A stretch of DNA of 64,000 nucleotides from an uncultured bacterium (GCA_903826405.1 CAIKEH010000043.1:38093-102092), one strand, 5' to 3'. Shown: positions 39,701 through 49,882, counted from the stretch's first letter. Numbers and translations are program-made. Notes: generated by a model from the letters alone, not told the origin.

Positions 39701-39852
39701 TCTATGCTTTTGTTCGCCCATCCTTTGACTTTTTCGGCCACCACACCAGGGAAAAGCAGAGGAAGAACGACCATCAGCAGGAGAATACCAAGCATGGTTA
39801 GCCCGGTGTATCTGAGCACCCGAAGGATCGATGGAATGAATAAACTGGCCAT
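36715..39852 (-). CDS. AsmA family protein
   Basis: 1045 aa; N-terminal TM, SIEKVYLTGGDIRVLVDEQGRPNYNVY, long beta-rich repeat region, C-terminal LDGKLNLSGRLGLPPFGIFGIPFTVTGTQKNPKVQV. Confidence 0.93.
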   Translation of the reverse strand: MASLFIPSILRVLRYTGLTMLGILLLMVVLPLLFPGVVAEKVKGWANKSIDAELDFSKARLSFFKHFPALTLTLHDFSLKGSRPFEKDTLLAARELSLGLDLTSILSKSLSIEKVYLTGGDIRVLVDEQGRPNYNVYQAKEQKVKTESADSSMASFRIEAISLEQCDLTFDDRSMPMFVHARGFNYSGKGDMSQAVFELSSALHIDSLDLAYAGQPFIQSKKMDADLLTRINTRSLSLQFEKTALKFNDLPLQFQGSIDFLKQGNRMDLTLSARDAPLKSVLTAFPPELMPWAEKTDASGTFTMNAHMKGDQIPGQSMPSLFADLNIRNGSITHDKSPVPISNLFLDLKTEMSDMDQNKLMVAIDTLGLNMGQDYFRCSAKWKGLSEPDIKAMVNADLDLEKWQRALGFSSFEVKGRISLNGTVEGKYATGVVQSSSRSRFDTVITSIPSFNLRSSLRNGYFHMSTLPAPVNELGFELKAVCRDNQYRHIAIDIDTLNAKFLTNFIRGHLHVADLGRSPMDASIRSVVHLSDVQKIYPLKGIKVSGDLDIDVKAKGRYLPEKKTYPIATAHLRMDNGSVQTPYYPRPMEKIDIDATLENKTSDLRAFDVNLKPVYFIFEGKSFMLKADVKNLDDIKYDVASNGQIDLGKISRVFDLGDHDLQGIIKTDLIMKGSRRDAEAGRYSRLYNKGTLVVKDIELATNAFPKPLQVKEGAFHFDQDNMIFDNFIARYGSSDLTVHGKLDHLISYITREEYPLRGTFDLNSNRIVVDEFTALAGNGKSKTPQSNSSKQKGVVVLPADVDLNINASVKKTDYEGLMLNDLVGQLNLKDRTLKMQETHFGVVGTTVSMDGKYTGISPRKATFDYRIEAQDFDVKKAYKEIQLFRDLVPSASSAEGIISINYKLSGKLDVGMLPVYPSIKGAGVLSVKKVKMKGFKLMNAVSSSTGRDAIRDPDISKVDIQSRIENNIMTIERVKMKVAGFRPRFEGQVSLDGKLNLSGRLGLPPFGIFGIPFTVTGTQKNPKVQVRRSKNGDQLDESKEEEDKD

Positions 39853-40405
39853 GTTCCGGCAAAAATATCGTCCGATGCATCAGTTTGTTCCGCATCGGGA
39901 GTTATGGATGAGGTTCGTGAATACTTACTGCTTCTGAATGAGGGTTAGGGATCGACAGGGTTTCAATTTACGACAGTGCGGTGTCCTGTACAAGTTTGTT
40001 AACGAAAGCATGCAGGATGATCCCTTGGGAGGTATCACCTTATTTCGAGGTGTTGTCTTTCAGCGGAATGGCAGATCCTGCCCGAATTTCAGACATCGGA
40101 GATCACTTTTTGCAATGATGTACCTGCCCGTTCGTCCATCCTTCAAGTTGCGAACATGTCCATTGGGTTCAGCGCTGGCGGAAACGGGATCATCCTGTAA
40201 AATGGGATCAACGCAATTTGTTCATGGACAGGATTCCGATTATCGGATGCAAGAAATCCAGAGAGAGTTCCAATAATCTACTGGGCTTTTACAAAAGCAA
40301 TGATATTCTGTGGAGATCCAAAATCAGGCTAGAAGGACCTGAAATCATCTTTCGGCAACACTTTCACAAAGTTGCGAGACAACAAGAATCGATGGTGGCC
40401 TTGGG

Positions 40406-40873
40406 TCATTTGACCAAAGGGAGGGAACTGTTCCATATGTCCCTGTGCATTTTCCAGTTCCCATCTTCTTTTTTCCAATACACGATATATTTACCGACAT
40501 CCGCCTGCAGACCATCGGCTGTGGTCAGGAAGTACTTACCTACTTCCACGGCACTATTCCCAAAAGACTCCACTTCGAAGGTCTCGAGTCTGGCTTTTTT
40601 CACACCTGATTCGAAGAATGCCTTCCAGGTACTGGTTATGTTGGCGCTCCCCTGAATGGGTTCACCATTGGGTGGCAAGAGCATGGCGCCTGATGTATAC
40701 ATGACCGAAACGGGTGCACCGCCTTTTGCATACAAATCGCAGAATTTCAGGTTTGCCGATAGGATCTCGGCTCTTATCGCGGGATCGGTGGACTGGGCCA
40801 TGACTCCGGGAATGCCAAACAGGCAGCAGAAGAACAACATGGGTAAAATAAGACCTGACTTGGGAACTTGCAT
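40406..40873 (-). CDS. Exported DUF4440/SnoaL-like (NTF2 fold) protein
   Basis: Signal peptide MQVPKSGLILPMLFFCCLFGIPGVMAQS; FCDLYAKGGAPVSVMYTSGAMLLPPNGEPIQGSANI. Confidence 0.82.
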   Translation of the reverse strand: MQVPKSGLILPMLFFCCLFGIPGVMAQSTDPAIRAEILSANLKFCDLYAKGGAPVSVMYTSGAMLLPPNGEPIQGSANITSTWKAFFESGVKKARLETFEVESFGNSAVEVGKYFLTTADGLQADVGKYIVYWKKEDGNWKMHRDIWNSSLPLVK

Positions 40874-41018
40874 GTTCTTTGATTTAAGCTTATGAGAAAA
40901 TGTCATTTCTTTTAAATTAGGCCAACTCATTGAAGCAATGAGACTGAATACTTGCTTTATTTCTTCACAAACATTGACGTCCTTGATGCTTCAACCTGCG
41001 TTTGTCGAACAGGATCAT

Positions 41019-42596
41019 TCAACAACTCTTGTATGCCATCACCGTGCCTTGCTCCAATCCCGCTTCAATGCGTTTTGCCGAAGCCGTGACAGAGAGCCCG
41101 CCCAGGTTCGTACACCGAAGCGTGTGATCGATCCGATCTCCTACTACCTTCATGGTCTGGATGACTTCATCAAGTGGAATGAGGTATTCGTAATCTGAGA
41201 GGGCCATGTTGGCGCTGGAGATGGCATTCGTGGCGGCCATTACATTTCTTCCCAGGCAAGGGGCTTCCACCCTGTTGCCTATGGGATCGCAGATGATGCC
41301 GAGCGAATTCTGAAGCGCAAGCGAAGAGGCGGCTATGGATTGTTGTAATGTCCCTCCTTTCAAACCTACGATGCCCGCTGCGGCCATCCCGCCACCGGAG
41401 CCGGTCTCGGCCATGCATCCTCCTACCTCCGCTGCGAAGGTTGCATGTGCGGCGATGAAGACGCCGATCAATCCGGCGGATAGCATCGCTTTCACCATGT
41501 CTTCTTCAGGCAAACCCATTTCATGTGCCGTACCGAAGATGGCGCCGGGCAGGGCGCCGCAGGAACCCGCCGTGGGAGCAGCGACGATGACACCCATGGA
41601 ACTTTTCACCTCCATGATGGACGACACATACATGATGACCCTGTTGTTGACATCGCCTTTGATCAGGTTTCCGGCGAGCATCTGCTCCCTGAAGCGCGGA
41701 GATTGACTTCCCAGGATGCGGTCTTCATATTTTGTGCCCTTTAAACCAGTCTCTATGGCATTTCCCATGATGCGGATGATGTCACGCATCTTTTCAAATA
41801 CTTCGACCGAACTGATGTTGCCTCTTGCAGACTCATAGTCCAAGGCCAGTTCCCACAGTTCTTTCCCCTTGTCCTCATTATACACCATCATATCATGACA
41901 GGTAATGAAAGGCACGGCAAGTCCCTTTCTGGAACGGATAGGCAGAACCGGTTCTAAGAATTTGATGCTGGTCACCTGGTCCATAGCCATGAGCTCTTGA
42001 CGGAGTATCTCATCGGGTTTCTCCTGTGACCTGATCTCGATGAAAGGATTGGGGCCGGGATGGTGAATGATCTCGTCGAACCGGAATGAAGAGTTCAGAA
42101 AGGACATCACCCGGTCATGGTCCGAGCAATAAACGAGTGTCTCATAATAGTCACCCATCATGAATACTTCAGAACCATCGATCTCGATCACTTCTATCAT
42201 ACCACCTCCGGTAGAAAGTGCAGTAAGGGTATGTGATCCTAAGTCATTGGTCAAAGTGAATTTGTATGTATTGGGATGTTCCGCCTGAATGTCGCGGATT
42301 TCGATGGCAACCTCGATACCGGCCGTAGCCAGATGTTTCTCGGCTTCAGGCAGCCTTTCATCATAGGCTTCCCAACCCAGGAAACCTCCAAAAAGCCCCA
42401 TGTCTGATCCCTGACCTTTATGTGTGGTGGCCAATGAGCCATTGGGATCGAATTCGATGAGTATGTTTTTCAGGGAACCATCCATCAGATCACGACATAT
42501 CCTGGCTATGCGCAGAGAGGCCGCACAATGAGAACTCGAAGGGCCTCGCATCACCGGGCCGATGACGTCATTGAAGATGCTGGGATAATGTGCCAT
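41019..42596 (-). CDS. sdaA: L-serine ammonia-lyase, Fe-S dependent
   Basis: SIFNDVIGPVMRGPSSSHCAASLRI, GSCGALPGAIFGTA, GGCMAETGSGGGMAAAG, GIICDPIGNRVEAPCLGRN. Confidence 0.94.
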   Translation of the reverse strand: MAHYPSIFNDVIGPVMRGPSSSHCAASLRIARICRDLMDGSLKNILIEFDPNGSLATTHKGQGSDMGLFGGFLGWEAYDERLPEAEKHLATAGIEVAIEIRDIQAEHPNTYKFTLTNDLGSHTLTALSTGGGMIEVIEIDGSEVFMMGDYYETLVYCSDHDRVMSFLNSSFRFDEIIHHPGPNPFIEIRSQEKPDEILRQELMAMDQVTSIKFLEPVLPIRSRKGLAVPFITCHDMMVYNEDKGKELWELALDYESARGNISSVEVFEKMRDIIRIMGNAIETGLKGTKYEDRILGSQSPRFREQMLAGNLIKGDVNNRVIMYVSSIMEVKSSMGVIVAAPTAGSCGALPGAIFGTAHEMGLPEEDMVKAMLSAGLIGVFIAAHATFAAEVGGCMAETGSGGGMAAAGIVGLKGGTLQQSIAASSLALQNSLGIICDPIGNRVEAPCLGRNVMAATNAISSANMALSDYEYLIPLDEVIQTMKVVGDRIDHTLRCTNLGGLSVTASAKRIEAGLEQGTVMAYKSC

Positions 42597-42656
42597 TTTC
42601 GATCTTTTGTTATGCCCAATGAAAGTACAAATTAAACAGGCAATTCCTCCCTAAAA

Positions 42657-45308
42657 TCAACCTCTGCGATAGGGGGAAACGGAAGATGTCACATTAAAAG
42701 GGCGTTTCAGCATCGAAGTGCCGGATCTGAGTATAAACTCATATGAACCGGGAGGCAGGAATTGCTCATACGGAATGAAATAAGGTAGGTCGCTGTTGAC
42801 CCTTTTGATGGCCAGATCCCATCTGTATTCATTGAAGCCCTTTGTTCCCTGAATGTCCTGATGCCATATTTCCTTTCCGGCCGTGTCCAGCAGGGCAAGG
42901 GAAACTGCTTTTGCATCCGACAGCCAGAACGTGATCGGAGTCTTTACGATCGTCCTGTGGTCCACTTCTCCTTCAGCTGAATTGAACCAAGGTCTTGTAC
43001 CCGCGGGGATGTCAAATAACTGATCTTCCTGCGCAGGCCATTTCGACGTCAGCATGACGTGTATAGCCTTTAGATTCATTCGATATATGCCCCTACCATG
43101 GGTCGCCACCACCAGATCCATCGTCGGTTTGTTGATCTCCAGATCTGCTATCGCCGCCTGGGGCATGCCCCGACCCAGCACCGACCAGGTTTCTCCACGG
43201 TTGGTGGAAATATAAACACCGCGAAGTCCGCCTGCATATAGTACTTCCTCATTAACAAGGTCTTCCAGAATGACATTGACGGGCTCGTCCGGAAGTCCCG
43301 CAGAAATGCTCTTCCAATTTTTTCCATTATCCTCTGAAACGTACAAGTATGCATGCAGGTCGTCCTCGTTGATCCCTGTCATGGATAGATAGACACGTGA
43401 TTTTGAAAACGTGGATGGACAGATACTGCGAATATATTGGTTGGCCAGACCTGAAGATATCTCCTTCCAGCTTCCACCATCATTCTCTGAAATCCAGCAA
43501 GCTCCCTTATCCATCCCGGCATACAGCAAACCTTTTTGGATCTTTGATTCCACCAGTGCGCCTGCAGCGACGGAGCGTTTCGCAGTCAGGGAAGAAATAG
43601 AGAGGTCTGGACTGATGCATTCCCAATGGCTTCCCTGATCCTTAGTCTTGAAGATGAAGTTACCTGCATGATATAGCGTGGCGTGATCGTGCGGTGAAAT
43701 GAAATAGGGTGTCAAATATTGGAAGCGAAGTGTGTCTTTCATCCCTGGTGGCAGCACGGGCATGATCTCTACTGCACTGTCCACGGCACGGTTCAGTCGC
43801 ATGGCGAGACCGTGCTGCATGCTGTAGTAGACGATATTGCTGTCCACCGGATCCACCTGAGTCACACATCCATCACCACCATCCCAAGGGTCGATCCACA
43901 GGTATTTCCAGGGATCCGGAAAATCTGTATTGAGCTCCGTGGCAGGTCCATAAACCGTAGCATCATCCTGCGTCCCTCCGTAGATGACAAAACGCTGCTG
44001 ATCGATGGTGATATCATAAAATTCGCCGGCAGGGATATTATTATAATGCATCCAGGATTCTCCTTTGTCGTAGCTTCCATAGACACCACCATCATTGCCT
44101 AGCAGCAGGTGTCTCGGGTTGATGGGGTCTATCCACAATTCTGCCTGATCCAGATGAAGGCCCTGAGCAGAACTGGGGGTCAAGTGATTCACCTTTCCAC
44201 CTATGTATCCGAATGTTTTGCCACCATCAGTACTATGTGCAAGACGAACACCAAGGCAATACACCTCCTCATCGTTACGAGGATCGAGGTAAACATCCGT
44301 GAAATACCATCCGATGCCTGGAAAGATCTTCAATGGCGTCAGATGTGTCCTCGACCAACTTTTCCCTCCATTCACCGTCTTGTACAATTCGGCGGCTTCC
44401 TCTTTGGGATTACTCAGGTTGTCGACAAGAGCATACGCTTTCTGTGGATCCCTCGCAGATACGGCCAAGCCAATCCTTCCCAGTTTGGGACTCGTGGGCA
44501 ACCCACTACTGACAGACTTCCATGTTCTGCCGCCATCCCCACTCCGATAGACACCGCTGTTCATTCCGCTTATGCCGGGATAAACTTCCCATAATGAGGC
44601 ATACATCACCCTGGGGTCGCTCGGCGAGATCACAACATCATTCGCGCCGGTGGACTCATCCTTGTGGAGCACCTGTTGCCAGGTCTCACCACCATTCGTG
44701 GTCAGATAAAGTCCCCGATTCTTGTTCTTCGACCACAAGTGACCGAGCACGGCAACCAGCACGATATTCGGATCTTTCGGATGAATGGCTATCTCGGCGA
44801 TGGACCAGGAATCCTGCAGACCAATATGCTTCCATGTTTTTCCGCCATCTCCGGATCTGTACATGCCGGTGCCCGGCAAAGTGAAATTCCTGGGCTTTTT
44901 CAAGTTTTCCCCGGTACCCAGGTAAATGATATTGGGATCCGAAGGAGCCAGTTCAACATCTCCGATACCCAGGGAAGACTGATTCTCGAAGATAGGGTAC
45001 CAGCTTATTCCATTATTCTCCGTTTTCCATAATCCACCTGAACCGAACCCCACATACATCGTACCCGGTCTTGATGGGTCGGCCTGCACAACGTCCGCCC
45101 TTGCCGAATTGACGGTAGGACCTACGGAGACCCACTCGAGATTGAAAGGTGTTGCCATGTGCATGGACCGATGGGTTTCATAGGAAGCTTCCAAAGGAGA
45201 TGCTGGTTGCTGCGATTGGGATTGTAATGGAAGGATGCCAGCACTACACAAGGCGAGAACATAGAAAACATGCAGTTTCAAAGTATTTGATATGGAACGA
45301 TTGCACAT
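42657..45308 (-). CDS. Exported BNR/VPS10-like multi-propeller (glycosyl-hydrolase-annotated) protein
   Basis: Many SxDGGxTW Asp-box repeats (GMYRSGDGGKTWKHIG, GVYRSGDGGRTWKSV, LYVSEDNGKNWKSI); signal peptide. Confidence 0.9.
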   Translation of the reverse strand: MCNRSISNTLKLHVFYVLALCSAGILPLQSQSQQPASPLEASYETHRSMHMATPFNLEWVSVGPTVNSARADVVQADPSRPGTMYVGFGSGGLWKTENNGISWYPIFENQSSLGIGDVELAPSDPNIIYLGTGENLKKPRNFTLPGTGMYRSGDGGKTWKHIGLQDSWSIAEIAIHPKDPNIVLVAVLGHLWSKNKNRGLYLTTNGGETWQQVLHKDESTGANDVVISPSDPRVMYASLWEVYPGISGMNSGVYRSGDGGRTWKSVSSGLPTSPKLGRIGLAVSARDPQKAYALVDNLSNPKEEAAELYKTVNGGKSWSRTHLTPLKIFPGIGWYFTDVYLDPRNDEEVYCLGVRLAHSTDGGKTFGYIGGKVNHLTPSSAQGLHLDQAELWIDPINPRHLLLGNDGGVYGSYDKGESWMHYNNIPAGEFYDITIDQQRFVIYGGTQDDATVYGPATELNTDFPDPWKYLWIDPWDGGDGCVTQVDPVDSNIVYYSMQHGLAMRLNRAVDSAVEIMPVLPPGMKDTLRFQYLTPYFISPHDHATLYHAGNFIFKTKDQGSHWECISPDLSISSLTAKRSVAAGALVESKIQKGLLYAGMDKGACWISENDGGSWKEISSGLANQYIRSICPSTFSKSRVYLSMTGINEDDLHAYLYVSEDNGKNWKSISAGLPDEPVNVILEDLVNEEVLYAGGLRGVYISTNRGETWSVLGRGMPQAAIADLEINKPTMDLVVATHGRGIYRMNLKAIHVMLTSKWPAQEDQLFDIPAGTRPWFNSAEGEVDHRTIVKTPITFWLSDAKAVSLALLDTAGKEIWHQDIQGTKGFNEYRWDLAIKRVNSDLPYFIPYEQFLPPGSYEFILRSGTSMLKRPFNVTSSVSPYRRG

Positions 45309-45309
45309 G

Positions 45310-47559
45310 TCAAGATTTTTTTCCTGCATCAGGTGTTTTTACATTCCCTTTGAAGCTGGTTTTGTTCGTTTTCTTCCGATACACATCCATTTCATAAATG
45401 GACCAATGATAGGTTGAATCCTGACCGGTCTGACTTACTCTCAGGAATCGTGCGTGCTGTTCAGGGAATGTGATGGTCGTCATGCCGGGATTTCCCTTAC
45501 CTACTGCGATCGGTTCCCCCCAACGGATCCCATCCCCAGATACCTGCAGAGAATATTTGTTCGGGGAATCCCACATTGCCCAGGAATTGTCCAGCACCAC
45601 CTTGTCAAAATGTTGTGTTTGCCCCATATCAACGATCAGGTATTGACCGGGATATTGGGTTCTTGTCATATCGCGCCAACCATTCCAATGGTCACCATCT
45701 AGGGCATTTTGAGCAGACACACCGATGGGGATATCGTCGCCACTGAAGAGAAAGGAACTGTCTGTGACACTTGCTCTGGCTGTCCAGGAATGTTTATCCA
45801 GGAGAATACCCGGATCTGATGGTGCTGGAGGTTTCTTGGGTGATTCCAAGGACAGCTTGCCATCGGCGGTGAAATGCCAATTCCCGGCTTTGACCGAGAA
45901 CATGACATAGCTTTCATCCTCTCCATACCAGATGACACCTTTCACGTTGCCTATATAAGTCTTATCCCAAATCAGTTCGCCATTGACACGGATGGATCGC
46001 ATGAGGGTGAATGATCTTTTCGGAATACCCACAACAGCTGAAGTGGATGCTGGAGAATGTAAGGAAAGACTATAGCGCTCAGTCGTCTTATTCATTTCCA
46101 CGCTGATCTCCCCTTTCACAGAAGGCACAACGACGCGTATATTCTTCAAAAAAGCCTCTTTGGGAAGTACGGCGTAACTCTCCCAACCGGGCTTCAGGGG
46201 AGAGATGCCCGCAATGGTCTGCGACAAATTGATCACGGGAGGATTCCATCCATGGTTCAGTGATGACCCTTCGTCAAAAGCGTCGATATGAGAAGCCCAC
46301 CACCTGTCATAATGCTCCCAAAGGGTGGTGAAGGTGGCAGGGATCATGGTCCTGTATCTTTGGTACATCCGCAGAAGTGCCCGGTCCTCCAGACCCATCC
46401 TGCATAAAGCTTCAAATACCCAGCGGTCGAAAAAACAACTGGAGTAGGTCTTCACGGAAAGTACATTCCTGTAAATATTTTCCCAAGTGGAGCGATCGGC
46501 CAGACCCGCATTCACTGCCATGGCATTAGCGCGGTCATCGGGCTCCGCTACCTGATCGGACTTGTAGTAGCTCCCTGTCCAATAGCGTGTATGAAAATTT
46601 CGGCGGATACTATCCATCTTTGTATCGATGGAGATGGTGTCTTCCGAATGCCCGGTGATCAGAGCCATCTTCCGCAGAGAGCCCAGATCGATGTACATGA
46701 AACAGGTTTCCATGATGGCAACATCTTTATTTTCCTTGCCCCAGTCGAACCATTGTTTCTTCTTCCCGGGTTTATAGACATTGAACAGGAAGTTGCGTGT
46801 GGCAGGATATACTTTACGGATGGATTCGAGATCACCGGTCTGCATATAATAATACCAGAGACCGTATTCCCCCAGGAATTCCAGTTGCTGCCCAGGGTAA
46901 AACTCCGGATCCAGCTCCCTGAGCACCAGTTCCCGGCAGAGCCGATGTGTATTCGTATCAAAAGCATAAAAGCATTGATCCAACTCCGGTGTGCCATCAC
47001 CCCAAAATCCCACACGTTCCCGGTCCGGGCAATCATAAAAATGATCGCGCATGCAGATATAAGCCGTCCTGGCACCCTTGCGCCATAGTATATTATAATC
47101 TTCATCATTGCAGGTGAATGATCCGGCGAATCTCGTATCGTAGCCCGTCTCTCGATATTTGACGGAGATAACCTTGACCCCAGGAGGTATGGTATACAGT
47201 GCACCTTCCCCACTGATCCAGTTCTTCGCCTCGTAAGACTGACGCGCAGCGGTCATGGTGAAAGTCTCCGTTGGTGTGAGGTATCTGACGAGTGGATTGG
47301 TGGAATTCAAGTTGATCGTGTCCCCCCTTTTACCTTCTACCTGAATGATGGGCTGAAAATGGCAATTGTAGGGCATCTCTGCGATGAGATCCCAGGGGGT
47401 ATTTTCGACATGAGGTAATTTTCGGGACAGACGGATGTACTCCTTTACCCCAAAATCCCGGATGAATGTGTCCGGCACATTACCGTTTCGTGGAATTCCT
47501 GCGTGGGTTGAAACAGGAGAAATACAATTCAAAAGAAGAAGCAGATAAATTATTCGCAT
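45310..47559 (-). CDS. GH78-like alpha-L-rhamnosidase with C-terminal F5/8 type C (discoidin) domain
   Basis: YDCPDRERVGFWGDGTPELDQCFYAF, WEHYDRWWASHIDAFDEGSSLNHGW; C-terminal QNALDGDHWNGWRDMTRTQYPGQYLIVDMGQTQHFDKVVLDN. 1-nt gap to the downstream BNR gene. Confidence 0.87.
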   Translation of the reverse strand: MRIIYLLLLLNCISPVSTHAGIPRNGNVPDTFIRDFGVKEYIRLSRKLPHVENTPWDLIAEMPYNCHFQPIIQVEGKRGDTINLNSTNPLVRYLTPTETFTMTAARQSYEAKNWISGEGALYTIPPGVKVISVKYRETGYDTRFAGSFTCNDEDYNILWRKGARTAYICMRDHFYDCPDRERVGFWGDGTPELDQCFYAFDTNTHRLCRELVLRELDPEFYPGQQLEFLGEYGLWYYYMQTGDLESIRKVYPATRNFLFNVYKPGKKKQWFDWGKENKDVAIMETCFMYIDLGSLRKMALITGHSEDTISIDTKMDSIRRNFHTRYWTGSYYKSDQVAEPDDRANAMAVNAGLADRSTWENIYRNVLSVKTYSSCFFDRWVFEALCRMGLEDRALLRMYQRYRTMIPATFTTLWEHYDRWWASHIDAFDEGSSLNHGWNPPVINLSQTIAGISPLKPGWESYAVLPKEAFLKNIRVVVPSVKGEISVEMNKTTERYSLSLHSPASTSAVVGIPKRSFTLMRSIRVNGELIWDKTYIGNVKGVIWYGEDESYVMFSVKAGNWHFTADGKLSLESPKKPPAPSDPGILLDKHSWTARASVTDSSFLFSGDDIPIGVSAQNALDGDHWNGWRDMTRTQYPGQYLIVDMGQTQHFDKVVLDNSWAMWDSPNKYSLQVSGDGIRWGEPIAVGKGNPGMTTITFPEQHARFLRVSQTGQDSTYHWSIYEMDVYRKKTNKTSFKGNVKTPDAGKKS

Positions 47560-47633
47560 ATCCCTGAACAGGTGTGATATGGGTGAAGCTTCAAGAATGA
47601 TTACGTTCATGCTTATCCTGTTCTGATCCTCAA

Positions 47634-48512
47634 TTATGATGTCTGCGCGACTTCCTGCTTTTTCCTGAAGACGGCATAAAGCATGCTTGCGGAGGTATAG
47701 ATGATGACGGCAATGACTATCCAGCGCAATTTATCAAGAGGCAGGGATTTGACGATGAATGCGGCTATGAGTACGGCGATAATACTTGGAATCAACATAC
47801 CGACGGCTGCCTTTCGGTTATAGGCTCCGGCCCGGATGAACTTTACAGAGGCAGGTGGCATGAGGAAGGCGCAGGATCCCATCATGATGGGGAAGGCTAC
47901 CTTGGGGGAAAGGCCGAGCATGAATACCAATGCCATGCACGGTGCATAAAGCCCGATACCGGCGGTCATCAATGCACCCAGGATGAAATTCACTCCGATG
48001 GCAATGGCGAGTTTCACCCCGGACAAGCCGACCGCTGTTCCCGCACCCTGGATCCAGCCCAGGCTGTTAGCTACCATGAAACCCGCTGTGACCAGAAGGG
48101 CGATTCCCATCGTCAGCCTGATCTTGTTCTCAGAAAGTTTGGAGACGAACCCTGCTCCGAAGATGGCTCCAATGGTCGCACTCAGCAACATGGCAACCAA
48201 CGTCACTGGCTCCACCTCAACCACTTTGATGAAGATGATCGCCTCGATCAACACGGGAATGGTATTGGCCACATTGAGGGTACCCGGCATGACCCTGTCT
48301 TCTGTCTGTCGAGTGAAACGCAACAAAGCGGTCTGCGGTGCAAAAGAGCCAATTCCCAGCACATCGAAGAAATTGACGACAAAGCCGATTATGCCTGTCT
48401 TGACCCAGCTGATATGATCTGGACCGGGTCCAAGGCTCGAGTAATCCTTGAACAGGATCCAGGAGAACCAGATGGCCAGAAGAATGAGTGCGATCCAGAT
48501 GATGAATACCAT
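47634..48512 (-). CDS. TauE/SafE family sulfite exporter-like permease
   Basis: GFVVNFFDVLGIGSFAPQTALLRF, GSCAFLMPPASVKFIRAGAYNRKAAVGM; 8 TM pattern. Confidence 0.9.
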   Translation of the reverse strand: MVFIIWIALILLAIWFSWILFKDYSSLGPGPDHISWVKTGIIGFVVNFFDVLGIGSFAPQTALLRFTRQTEDRVMPGTLNVANTIPVLIEAIIFIKVVEVEPVTLVAMLLSATIGAIFGAGFVSKLSENKIRLTMGIALLVTAGFMVANSLGWIQGAGTAVGLSGVKLAIAIGVNFILGALMTAGIGLYAPCMALVFMLGLSPKVAFPIMMGSCAFLMPPASVKFIRAGAYNRKAAVGMLIPSIIAVLIAAFIVKSLPLDKLRWIVIAVIIYTSASMLYAVFRKKQEVAQTS

Positions 48513-48747
48513 GGTCCATATTTAAGATTATCCTGTAAATGCCATCTGCGTTCGGCTCGACCGACAACTTCCATACCGGATCGGAATGGCCTCGTTCCCG
48601 TTCAAGTTAATGAATATTCCATATTTGCCCTTTTGAGCAATTCCCTTCCATCCCATCCACCTAAGCGGATCAAAAACAAGGAAACCGATTATAAAAGGCG
48701 ACTTCCTCGGGTAAATGGCCAAGAAATTAACCCTTACATTTATCCCT

Positions 48748-49620
48748 ATGCGGACATCCCTAATTCTTGCTTGTTGCCTCGTCGTGGGTCATTCGGCTTT
48801 ATCCCAATCCAAGGAAATCGCCTCCAGAGACAGCGCCTATTCATATCTGTCCGCTTCTCTGGATTTCGTGAACAATTATGTCTACGTGGGAAGACCTTCC
48901 AGGACCACATTCCCATACCTGACCCCGGCGTTGACGTGGTACCACAAGTCAGGTGCCTACTTCGGCGCTTCCACATCCATATTGACCAAAAGTTCGAACA
49001 CCCAAGTAGATCTAAGCTACCTGACGGCAGGATATATGCGCAGCTTCGGCAATTTCGAGGGCGGCGTGGAACTGAACAAATATTGGTACAACAAGAACAG
49101 CTCCAATCCGAAGTCGGAAGTGAATTCCGACATCACCATCAGCGGCGTATATGCAGCAGGCCCGGTGAACATTGGGGCTTCGGCATTTGCCATGTTCAGC
49201 AAGAAGAATACAGATTGGGGTACAACCCTTTCCGTCGATCATAGTTTTTACCTCTTGGAGGAAAGTCTGGAGATCGCGCCAACCTTGACGATGAATGCGG
49301 GAACGAGCAAGTTTTATGGCAAAAATTTCTTGAGGAAATTCACCCCGCCGAACCAGAACGGCATCACCTATGACGTCACGGCCGACCTGTCCGATGCGTC
49401 GCGATTCAAGATCCTGGATTATGAATTGTCCATCCCGGTCTCTTATTATTTCAACAAATTCACTTTTTCCTTTACACCCACTTGGGCGTTTCCCGTCAAT
49501 CCGGCGACCGCAGTGATTCAGGTAACACCATCCACTGGTGTCCCATCAAGACCCAGGCAGGTCACAGAAACCCTGAACAATGTTTTTTTCTTCGCACTGG
49601 ATCTGACTTATGATTTCTGA
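48748..49620 (+). CDS. Outer-membrane beta-barrel-like exported protein
   Basis: Signal peptide MRTSLILACCLVVGHSALSQS; alternating beta strands ending in aromatic residues (NNVFFFALDLTYDF C-terminus). Confidence 0.75.
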   Translation: MRTSLILACCLVVGHSALSQSKEIASRDSAYSYLSASLDFVNNYVYVGRPSRTTFPYLTPALTWYHKSGAYFGASTSILTKSSNTQVDLSYLTAGYMRSFGNFEGGVELNKYWYNKNSSNPKSEVNSDITISGVYAAGPVNIGASAFAMFSKKNTDWGTTLSVDHSFYLLEESLEIAPTLTMNAGTSKFYGKNFLRKFTPPNQNGITYDVTADLSDASRFKILDYELSIPVSYYFNKFTFSFTPTWAFPVNPATAVIQVTPSTGVPSRPRQVTETLNNVFFFALDLTYDF

Positions 49621-49704
49621 AGCTCTCATTAGTGAATAGGGGGCGGCCAGCTAAAGCCCCAACGCAGACTATCCACTCCCCGATTCGAGCCAAAAAAATA
49701 TTAC

Positions 49705-49737
49705 ATTGCAGGGCACCGTGCCGTCCTGCCCTGCAAT
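49705..49737. promoter_or_regulatory. Perfect 11-bp inverted repeat ATTGCAGGGCA-N11-TGCCCTGCAAT
   Basis: Arms 49705-49715 and 49727-49737; A-tract on the left flank (T-tract on the minus strand). Confidence 0.7.
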
Positions 49738-49882
49738 CCTGGCAGGAAACGGATCCAGGCTGACCTTTCTGGCTTCATGATTCAATTTAATGCTCCAATG
49801 GCGATCATCTGAATGATCCGACCTTCTGCATGTATCCACGATGCATGATCGGATCATCGCTGATATCCAAACCAAGATTAAG

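Noticed and set aside
39900-40405. ORFs at 39938..40276 and 40218..40655
   Set aside because: No recognisable protein features; overlap the AsmA/DUF4440 flanks. Treated as non-coding.
48414-49244. 276-aa plus-strand ORF
   Set aside because: Overlaps the TauE/SafE and outer-membrane protein genes out of frame; composition is Arg/Gln/Pro-rich shadow type.
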